From positions 1 to 64,000 of the forward strand of contig JAUCBJ010004880.1 in the NCBI GenBank assembly GCA_032718475.1: a DNA stretch of 64,000 bases, given 5' to 3'. The notes under the pieces are model-generated. The model searched no databases. It saw only the letters and a program-made list of their open reading frames with translations, and was not told where the DNA came from. The DNA is from Nemertoderma westbladi (taxonomy: Eukaryota > Xenacoelomorpha > Nemertodermatida > Nemertodermatidae). Shown here piece after piece: positions 37,401 through 49,400 of this stretch. Position numbers and translations under genes: made by a program. Position 1 is the stretch's first letter. Every line of letters begins with the position of its first letter.

Positions 37401-40400
37401 TGTTGTTTTTAAAGACCTACCTACACCTACCTACATTCACCCTACACGTGCACCTACATGTAGGCTACACATACCTACATGTAGCCTCTATGTAGGCTAT
37501 ACCTCTACGCAAAAGTTATACCCCTGATTTTTGATATGTTTGTCTCAAGGCCTACTGTACTAAAGGCCGTGCAACCATGCAGCACTGAAGGCTGACTGGA
37601 GGCTGACCTACAATACAGCAATACACAATACTGCAATAGGCTGATAGGGCTGGCTACTGGTATTTGAATTGAATTCTGAGCTCTAACCGGTTTCAGCCCC
37701 AATGGTCATTTTACCTACTGACCTACCCTACCGTAGTGCGATTCGGATTAATTAGGGTTTGGGCCGCCACACTGTAACTGTAACCTGGGCTAAAAAAAAT
37801 TCGAAAAATTGGGGCTGAAACCGGTTATTCCCGAATTCTGGAATTTCAGTAGGCCCACCGACTGACCGATATACAGATATAGGCCTACAGTGTAGAACTA
37901 GAATGCCATTAAAGTGCTGTGTGTTCGGTTGCCGGTCGAATTACGATGGAAGTTCATCCGGTACCTGTAGGCCTACTAAAGAAAACGTCCCGGTTTACCG
38001 GTTACCAACAGACGAGGGAGAACGGCGCCGATGGATTGCAGCTATTCCGAGAGAGAATATCCCAGAAACTAAGAACACGGTTGTTTGTGCAAAGCATTGG
38101 CCATCTGATTTCCCGACTGTTGTGGTGAAAGGGAAGAAGAAACCTATTAATCCACCGTCTGTTTTTCCTTCTATACCCAAAAGTCTTGTTCCTACACCAC
38201 CAGAACCTCCTCGACCAACTAAACGCTCATTATCATCAATACGGTCGTTGCAACCTGATGAAATGGGTCAATTTAGTAAACAAGATGACATTGTATCCAT
38301 TGTAAGCATTATGTCAACTTCCGGTTCCAAATTATTTACGTTGCCGGATGATGTGATAACTTATCGTTGTGGAGATGATATTCATATCCAATCAATAAAC
38401 TATACTGAAGGCATTCCAAAGTTTCTAATCAAACTACAACCTACTTTTTCGTTTAATGCATTTCATTGTGGAGTAGCTTGCTGTATTACGACGCTGAGCC
38501 AGCTACGTATAACAACATTGAATAAGTGGTCTCGTCTGTTAGAAGCTGTTCGGTTTCTTAACAACCTCGAAGTGGATCATAAGAAGAGCATACTGTTGGA
38601 TCACATTGTTACCGCAGGAAAGGCCATTCAACAGGCGTCGACATCTCGTCTTTATTCGATGGAGATGATTGTACGATCATTTGTTTACTTTGCAACGTCA
38701 CGATCAACTTATCAGAAGCTGCGAACCGATTATCAACTACCAAGTGCTCGAACATTGATGTCATTAACTTCTGCTATCAGCCACTTTGACAATGATACGT
38801 TGATTGCATCTATAATTGGAAATATCGACGAGAGACAACGTTTATGTTGCATAATTATAGACGAAATGAAGATTAAATCTGCTCTCACTTATCATGGTGG
38901 GCAAGTGTTTGGTTATGCTGTGAATCAAGACACACGACAGTTAGCAAACTCAATGCTGGCATTCCAAATTAAATGTCTGTTTGGTGGATCTTCATTTTTA
39001 TACAAGTTTTTGCCTGTAGTTGGGTTAGATGCTCAGTTTCAGTATTCGCAGTGTACTCCGATTATGAATGCCTTTGGTGTTCCTGGTGACTATTCTGTGT
39101 ATATTAGTTGATGGAAATCGAGTAAACCAACTATTTTTTAAATCTTTTCCAACTGTACCGGGCAAACCTTGGCTGTCTGTTGAAGGGACGTTTCTACTCT
39201 TTGACTACGTTCATTTATTTAAATGTATAAGAAACAATTGGATAACGGAAAGAACTGGCGAATTGTTTTACAATTATTGTGGTAAGACTGGTGTTGCCAA
39301 GTGGTCACACCTCGTCAATTTGTTTGAATCGGAGAAACAAAGTTTAGTGTACTTGTACTTGTCGCGTTTGAATGATGCTGCAGTCCATCCCAAACCTATA
39401 GAGCGACAGCGCGTAGGGTTGTGTTTGCGTGTTTTTTGCGAACAGACTATCGCAGCATTCGAATCATCAACTGTTATTGACCGTAGTGAAGTTCAAGATA
39501 CTGCCGAGTTTCTTAAAATTATGGTGAGATTTTGGAACATTGTTAATGTGCGAACTGTTGATGCCAATATTCTTACAAGAGATGAGGATCGTGCTGTTAT
39601 AAGATCAAACTCTGATCCACGTTTACAGACATTGTTAGACATCGCTGATATGGCGGAATCAATGACCCACAAAGGTAAACCCCAAGAACGATGTCGAACG
39701 CTCACTAAAGATACTGGCAACGCTTTGTCACATACATGTCGCGGACTTGTGGACTTAGTTCGAAAGCGCTTAGAAACGTGTGAATTTGTTATGATAGGTG
39801 ACCATAACAGCGATGATGTTGAAAGCACCTTTGGTATCTTACGTCAAGGTTCTGGTGGTACGTATTTCATTTACAGCCAGCAAGCATTACTAAAGTCTCG
39901 CATTCTGGATGCAAGGCTTGTACTGGAACTGGGTAATGAGGTCGACGGCACTCTATATCACAGCCACGAATGTGAGAACTGTACAGCTTCACTCAATGAT
40001 GCTGAATTCGAAATTCTAGACAGTCTAGATGAACTTGAAGACTCAATTTCCTGCGATAATAAACAAGCTCTTGTGTATATTGCAGGTTATATAACAAAAA
40101 ATGAGAATGATAATGACGACGAGAAACAATATTACCGACAATATGGCGGTTATTTAAATAGGCTAGACCGTGGAGGTTTGAAGAAACCTAGTGACAATAC
40201 ATGCAAATTTACCTTCTACTGTTTTATACTTTATATTAATTTAAAAACGCCATTTTGCCGTAAATCCCTGTGTTCGTTCTTTACTTATATCTCATCGGCT
40301 CACTCATTTCAAATTTCGCATGAATCGGTACGAAAACTAGTCAACATTTTTATTAAAAACGATTGCATATTAAAAACACCCCGTTCTTCGAAAGAGAGTG

Positions 40401-43400
40401 CTCAAAAGAAAATAAAATTATCGGATTCCTATTAGAAACGTTTACTATTATATATAATTGATTATAATTACAAATAACTTAACTATAACTTTATATACAG
40501 TAGTTATAAATAATAACTATACAATGTACTACTATTGCTATTTAATTTGTGCTACCGCTATATAATGTAATACTTATATTTTGGATTTGTGCTATATTCG
40601 ACATGTAAAGTTGTACTTGAAAATAACCAAATTATTGAAGATATATGAAGATAACATACTTCGTGTCACCTTTTCATTCCTTTCTCTTAGATAACTGTGC
40701 AGAAAGTACTATTTGCAATAAATTGAGACTAATCGCAATGTAAATCAGTTGATCTTTAGGTAAAGGATCTTTTGATTTTCTTTATCTAAAAAGATCAACG
40801 GATCTACAGTACGATTATGACATCGCAAGACACCTTCCTTCCTTTTCTGGATAAATTGAATTTTCACCAAACACCAAATTCTAGTTTCTGACCAACTTGG
40901 TGGTAGATTTGTTGTTTGTGTTCGGATTAAATTGGATTTTAACTATAATCTAACTATAAATGATAATCTAAACTGTAGTATAACCATACCCCTAGTCGAT
41001 TTTTCACAATTATTGATGGTTCTGGTCTGTACAGGCACAATGTATGTTAAAATTGGAGTAAACGTGTTCAGCCTCCAGTGGATCTTCACTGCTGCACGGT
41101 TGCACGGCCTTTAGTACAGTAGGCCTTGGTTTGTCTCTATTTATTTTAATGACGGCAGTAAAATTAAGTTTACTTATGCAATTAATATGCAATTAGATTG
41201 ATACGATATTTCACTAATGTTATCGAAGATATTTCACAAAATAAACTTGAACTAACGTCAATAATTTTAGGTGTAATTTAATTATATTTTAGTTACAATC
41301 GCAAATGCTAATAGTAATTGCTAGTTTTCATTTATAACGACTGCATGTAAAATGTTCGAAAACTCTAAGCAAAAGTTATTGCTGTTTTTTGTCGTGATGA
41401 TAATCCGCTTTGAATTGTAGCTGATCACTACATATTTGTACGACGTTGTAACATCTATGCGCCCATAATTAAGCACCACTTACACTACTATAGTCTATTT
41501 ATTACAAATAATGTTATCAATAAGTTTAGCAAACGAATCCACAACTGCTATTCCAAAGTAGTTGCCACAGTATTTTCTCATACCCTTCTTGTACCACTCA
41601 CTATTCAGGGAGTTTGATCTAAGCAAAATTAATTTTGCAAATAATGTTCTAATGAAAATTAAGTAATAAATAGACAGAATAAATACATATTTATTGCTAC
41701 TGCAATATATAATTTATTCTATTCCGAACTTAAAACTTTTTCAACTTTGATAAATTTAGTTTGAAGAAACATTGTGGCCAGCAAAATCGATCCTTTCAGT
41801 TTCGCTATTCGGTGGTGGTAACATCGCCTAACTTGGATAGTGTAGACCTAAGGTTGATCTAGTGATCTAGGGTGGCTTTGGTTTGTGTCTTCTGGGTTTC
41901 ATTGCCAAACAATTTCCCGACTGATCATGAAATGGTTCAAATTTGTTTTTGATAGGATTTAGATGGGATATTTTCGTCTAATTAAGCTGGAATAGGTATC
42001 AGCATCATCTATTTACAGTTGGATTGAGTTCGAATGAGAATGCGAATGAAATAATATTATTATATATATTTGCAGGGAATTTGCTAAAGAAAGGCAAAGG
42101 GTTGAAAATCGGCAAAAGTTTTTGAAATTAAGAAGAAAGATGCAACTAGAACGGGAACTTCAGGGATATCTGGAGTGGATAGCTACTGCTGGTTAGTTGA
42201 CATCTGTTATATTAGTTACTGTTGCTTATCTGTTTCCGCCAATCGAAAATGCCAAGAAGTATTGTAGTAATGTCTATGCTGGCCTCTAATTACGGAGGAC
42301 ACCCAACATATCAACACATCTGACTGACACATACACAAGAATGCTATGTTCACTTTGTGAAGTACAATGCACACATCTCCAACCAGACACTATATAACAT
42401 TGGAGGTGTCCAATTGGTTCCCCCAAGCTTGACACTAGAACGAAGCCGCCTCTGCTTTGCATGACATTGTTTTCGCCGTGAGGACCAACCAGTGCATAAT
42501 CTTGTGCTTTGGCAGCCCCATGGAGTGAATAGGCGTGGTGGACAGTCCATGACTTTCTTGAGACGCATCTTAAAGGGCACTGGCCGTGAAAACTTGGATA
42601 AATGGATAATCTTGCGAAAGTCATGTATACATGCAAGATCTGTATACACAATGACCCGTAACAAATTAGGCCTTCCTTCTTAGTTAGTTAATAATTATTT
42701 ACTTAAAAATTATTAATTAATTATTATCAATTAATTAATATATAATTATTAATTAATTAATTAATTATTAGATACACCGCAAATAAGATATTATTTTACT
42801 TTTAAGATATTATTTTTTTACTTTATTCGATATTACAACCCTATGTGATCGCTGCATCGTATAGTAATTTATTGACAAAGCAGAGTACACTAGTCTCTGG
42901 TGCCTAGCTATTCCGTACTAAGTACTGTTTAAGGTATTACCTGATGCCGGTGTAGGTGGCACTGGAGCCACCTACATGGACATAATAAGAAGTAGTGGTC
43001 TTCAATGTATAATTATTTTCTATAATTGAGATGGTAATAATATATTATACATAGGAAGTAATCCTTTCCCCTAAAGTAATTTTTATGCGTGCATTTTATT
43101 TCAAACTGTTTGATTATACAGTACACAGTACACATTGTTCGATACACACGCTGTCTTAAAGAAAATAACAAAGATGACAGCTACTATAGATGTCTGTCTT
43201 TCTTTTTTGATAACTCTTCAATTACCCTTCTAAGCGCCAGAATTGGCACCACCAAGGTTCCACGACCTTTTTGATACACATTCTGGTTTTCACAACAGTT
43301 TCTCAATAGGATCCCTGATGCGATTTAATATAATTATATTGAATAGCTGTACAGCAATCGAGATCAATGAGATTCCACAAAAAGATCCATAGAGTGTTAG

Positions 43401-46400
43401 GTTGCCCTTCTTGGAAACTGGCACCAACTTATTTGTATTAATTTCTTGTGGGACTCCCTCGTCGTTCTGTACATATGGTAAATGAGCCCCAAACACTCTA
43501 GTATTCTAAAGGCCTCAGGCCATCTACCCCACTAGCACGATTAGTGCGTCGCATCTACAGAGTCTAGCACCTCCCTGGAGTTTAAAACAGCAGGTTGTTT
43601 GCTCGACGCCATCCCGTGTAGCTGATTGTGTCTGAAGCTTAATAAAACCCAGTTCAGAATAGCCATCACCAATCGTCTCGGATGCGGGGTCACTCCACGA
43701 CTGTGCTATATGTGGAACAACTGTGGCTCCTAATGGTCTCCATGGCCTTTCTTGTCAACGTAGCGCAGGAAGAATACCATGCCATGCATGGTATTCGAGA
43801 TCTTGCACGAGATTGTTAAACAGGCGCTCACAAGCTGTGGTACACCGTATGTCCTCGAGCCTCCAGGACTCTGTCGATGAGACGGGAAACTGGTGGGACT
43901 GAATATCCTTGGTTCCCTGGTCCAATGGAAAGACTCGAACATGGGACGCCACAATTACAGATCCTCTCACCCCTATTCACCATACCTCACCAGATGAATA
44001 GCTCTTCCCAGTGAATCCTATGTGATTATCTATAAGGTTACTCATTGCTATATATATATATATATATAGCTCTGTATTGTATTGTTATAGCTCGGTATAG
44101 GTCAATGTTAACTCGGTAAAACTAAGTATTAAATTGTTATACCTCGGTATAGGTCAGTATAGCTCTGGTTTGTATTGTTATAACTCGGTAGCTCGGTATT
44201 GTATTGTTATAGCTCGTTATAAGTCGGTATAGCTCTGTATTGTATTGTTATAGATCAGTATAGGTCGGTATAGTACTGTATTGTATTGTTATAGCTCGGT
44301 ATATGTCAGCATAGCTCTGGTTTGTATTGTTATAACTCGGTAGCTCGGTATTGTATTGTTATAGCTCAGTATAGGTCGGTATATCTCTGTATTGTATTGT
44401 TATAGCTCAGATTACTGAATATCCCAAATAAAAAAATTGGTGCAGTTTAAATCAGTGAAATTCGACTCTAAATTTTCAAAACCGCTATTTTTCAGTGACG
44501 CCGTAGTCGAAATGCCACAAACAATAAACAGTCTTTTGTGTGAGTTTGCTTTTAAGGGGGGGGTACACCATTTTCGGACAACTCTTCGATTTATCACTCT
44601 CAGCGTTTCAAAATTGTTTGGTTTTGGCTATAATTTGGAATATAGGTGCCTAAGATGCTATTCTACATGACAGGTTAGAAAATTTTTATTTTTCGCTATT
44701 TAATATTAGTTAATACTAGTTAACAACAAAAAAAACTTGGTTGCGCTTAAAACCCTAAGGCTTTTTCAGTTTTGAATCGAATCACATGAAAGTTTTTTTA
44801 TATGATAGATCAAAGATGGGGTAACATAACTGGCATAACATAACATATCAGGCGAAATTTTGTGAAAATAATTCTGCACCGCTAGGTGGCGCTGCAAATT
44901 TATGCCTAATTTTCAGGTTTGTTATAAATAGTATTAAATTTTATTAACAAATAATTTCGAAAAGTTGTCTGATAATTTTATGCAGGGTGGCTATGTAGAC
45001 ACCCACAGAAAGTTTCAGACTAATTGATCAAAAATTGTAGAAGTAGTAGGGTTTTGAAGTTGACAATTTCATAAAAAAAATATTTGGAGATAATCGACCT
45101 TTCATTATACATAGTAATAGTAATTTCAATAGGAATCCCTAAATGGAAATTGTTATAACTTAGAAACTAAAAGAGCTATTAAATAGCGGTTTTCAGATTT
45201 GGAAATACCATTCAATGGTGCATTATAATAGATCATAAAAAAAAATTCGACATATTTTTGACCAAAATGGTGTACCCCCCCCCCCCCCCCCCCCCCCTTA
45301 AAATGTTTGCGTACCTGCTTGAGTTTTTGAGATATTGTATGGTTATACATACATACACACAAATCGTGTATTTGAACGGCTCAACTCTTGACAAGAACTA
45401 CCCTGGTTATTTTATTATAATAATAAAATTGTTTTAAAATTACTAGCTAATGTAAAATTTAAAAATAACTAGCAACATGTTCCAGAACAATATATTTTGT
45501 AATTTATTTATTTTCTAGAATAGTATATAATATTTACATGGTGTTCTAGAACTCAATTTTTTTGCCATAGTAACATAGATTAAGATTTAAAAAAAAGATG
45601 TAGCGCTGTACGGAACTCTAGGCTCTATAAATATTAAACCATTTAAAAAAATGTAGGCATATAGGGAACTCTAGCAAGTTAAAAAAGGTTTAGAACATTT
45701 CTTTTAATAAATATCTAACATGTTCCAGAGTACAAGTATATTACTAAAGAAAATAGCCTAAAATTAGCTATTAGGAATCATTTTGATAGGATATCGAAGG
45801 GCATTAGCCTCTCCAGCATGTTTCTGGGATGGAATTGACATCAGGGAAGGGCACTACTACAGTATGTGTACCCATGACAGGGATTTTATTTGTAGTAGCT
45901 AGTTTTTGCTACTTTATTTTTAATGTTCTATGTCATATTAGCTATAGTTTTGAAAAAAAAAAATGTTCTAGAACAAATTTTTTTTGTTCTAGAACATTTT
46001 TTTTTTAATTTATAATTCCTAACAATACACCTTAAAATGTTAATCTGTTGCCTTTAAATACTTCAAAATATTATTCTAGAATGTTTTTTAATGTTTACAG
46101 TAGTAGGTTCACTTTAATTGTTTTCATTAAATAAAATGCCGCGTCACGAAAACAAAAAGTGCTCTAAAGATCGAAATATTATTGAGATTTCCAAAGAATA
46201 GTATAAAAGAAAAGTATATAATTTTGAAAAAACTTTTTTTTTAAATAATAGCTAACTTGGAAAATCACTAGCTAGACTGATAATTTGTATTTTAAAAAAA
46301 AAATGTTAAATGTTTATAGATGAATAAACTATTTATTACACATAATAATAAATTTTTAATAAATTTTTTTTATATATAAAAATGTTCTAGAACAAAAAAT

Positions 46401-49400
46401 ATTTGTTCTAGAACATAATATTTTTACCTAACAATAGCTAACATGAAATGGAATAGTTCTAAAAAAAAGCAGCAAAAACTAGTTATAGTAAAAAAATATG
46501 GTCATGGGTAAACATACCGTAGTAGTGCCTCAGGGAAGAGATGGGCATCGGTACGGAAGTCTCTTCGCGGCATCCCCTTCCTTCATTTTTGTAGAGAGTA
46601 TTTATTTCCTTTACTATCTTATACATAGCTTTACAAAATCCTATTGCTATGAGACAAAGTCCTACGGCCTCAACTCCAACTCTTACGATGGCTATTGTAG
46701 ATCCATCATCACCTTCTGTATCATCATCATCACTCGCTGCTCCATCACTAACTCCTTGATCACTGCCCACTGGACCACTGCCAATAATAACACTTTCTAC
46801 ATCATTACTTCCATACTCGTAGCTACATTTGGCACCAGAGTCCCCGGTTACGACTACTTCGGGTGTGGTCGACTTTATAGAGTTGATTTTTGCTTTGAAA
46901 CCATTTATTTCGGAAATGTAGGGTGTTGAATCATTGATATCTGTATTTCCAGATTCTCCTTCCATCTTACCGATTTGTAGTTCAATTTTACCCGAATGCT
47001 AATTCAATACAAATTTACATATTACTGCTATTAATTGATGTAGGTGTAGGTATGGAGATATAGTCAGTGATTTGAATGAACTGTGTATTAAAAATGCATA
47101 AATGCGTATTTTACTTTAAAATATCCCCTTTATGGGATACGAGTTCCCCATGTCGACACCCCTGACATATTTTTTTCTATGGTTGTTTTGGCTAGAATTC
47201 CGTATAGCACTACATTTTTAAAACATATCATTGTTATTATGGCAACGTTGAAGATACAATAGAAACGTATTATACTATTCTAGAACATAAACAAAATAAA
47301 AAATAAAAAATATAATGTTCTAGAACATATAGCTAGATTTTTTTTAACTTTAAAATAGCTAATAAATTAAAAAAAAATTTATTTTTAAATAAATTACTAA
47401 ATACATTTAAATTAATATTGATTATAGAATTATTGTATACCGATGTAACTAATTTGTTTATTTATCCATTGGGGATTGGCTTTTATTGGCCTTTAATATG
47501 TCTTGGAATCCGTTTATTTTTCATTTTCATATTTGTTGCCTCCACATATATTTTGTTATTTTTCCGGATAATTTCTCTTCATAGTTAATGCACTTGTCAC
47601 TCGATATTCTGGCGTCGTATATTTTTAATATTTTTCTCCGTACCTGTCTTATAATTGCCTAAATTTGACTTTTGGGCATTTCGCACCCCAAAAATTTTGT
47701 GAAAATTTTTTAATTACTGGCAATTTTAAAATAAATTTGAAATTTGAAAATAACTAGCTAATTGTTCTAGAACATTATTTTTTTTATTATATTTATGTTC
47801 TAGAATAGTGTATAATATTTATATTTTGTTCTAGAACTCTGCAATGATGCCATTGTAACAATGATTTATGTTATAAAAATGTAGTGCTATACGGAACTGT
47901 TACCGTTGTTTTTGACTATATTTGTTCAAATGAATATATATAAATCTAAATATGAATCTATATAAAATGAATAGCTAACATGTTCTAGAATTTATTAAAA
48001 TACTAGTAAAAACTAGCAAGCATGCCTTTTCTAACAAAATGTTAATACAAACGGAACTGTTACCAAAAAATATAGTGGGAAACGGAAGGAACTATTATTA
48101 TTACTTATTTAACTATGCGTACAATATACACCATGTCCCGTAATATAGTGTCATTTTTTGATGACACGGACCCCCTCCGCCCCCCCCCCCCCCCCCCCCC
48201 CAGATTGTTCTACAAATCTTTATCATATTGCTTGAAATTTGAAATACCACTAGTTCCACTCACCGTCATTGACCCAATGAAGTCGGAATTTTCGATTTTG
48301 CCTTAAAATTCTTTTTATTAGCGTTTTAAAAAAGTGTCTTTTGCGAAATCGCACCCTCCGTATCGTGGCCATTCTTAGCATTAGTCGTAATCATTAGAAA
48401 GCTTGCGTTGCAATGATTCGAAATATGTAACAATAACTGAATTGTAACAAGAAGTATTGTCCGCTGAAGGCCATTTATTCTATTTAATAAATACACAATG
48501 TTCTGGAACAATTTGTTTAATTATGAATAGCTACGCAATAGATATAGTGGATAGGATTACCGCTGTTGCCAACCAACTCATAAAATAAATAACACATTCT
48601 AGAATTTTGTGTATTTATTAAATAGAATAAATGGCCTGCAGCGAACGATAATTCTTGCAATCTTTGAACGCCTATATCTCAGCTGTTTCTCAACGAAATT
48701 CAGATATTTTTACAAATTTGGAATCCTTGCATGGCAAGCTATTTAATGATATGAAAACGACTAATGACCGTTAACGAACGTAACGTTACGTTAGGAACGT
48801 TACGTTGCTAACGAACGTTAATGATACGACTAATGTGAAGAATGTCCAAGATACAGAGGGTGCGATTTCGCAAAAGACACTTTTTTAAAACGCTTATAAA
48901 AATAATTTAAAGGCAAAATCGAAAATTCCGGCTTCATGGGGTCATCGACGGTGAGTGGAACTAGTGGTGTTTCAAATTTCAAGCAATAAGATAAAGATTT
49001 GTAGAAAAATCTGGGGGGGGGGGGGGGGGCGTCTGTGACATCAGAAAATGACACTATATTACGGGACATGGTGTATATAACTTACAAATGTTGAAGATCA
49101 AGAATGCATTATTAATTTTGTTGGCATGGAGATTAATTTATCATCACTTAGTAATACTAATCCATTAAAACCATCCTAGATAAGATGCAGGAACCACTTT
49201 TCCTACTACTATGTACTTTGATCGGCCTGGTGCCTTTTCAGCGGACCTTAAGTCATTGTACTTCATGGCAGTGTCTTCATGACAAATCCGATAAAAAAAT
49301 TATTGGATGTTATACTCCATTGCCAGAGCTACCATATCACCCTGTTTGCTATGTGCTTTCAGTGTGCGGTCATTGTAGCAATCTTTAGTGTCTTTTTACA

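Noticed and set aside
37039-37495. Frames of about 100 codons inside the TGATTTTT-flanked element
   Set aside because: They overlap on opposite strands, show no transposase motif, and lie in a GC-richer non-coding part of a non-autonomous element.
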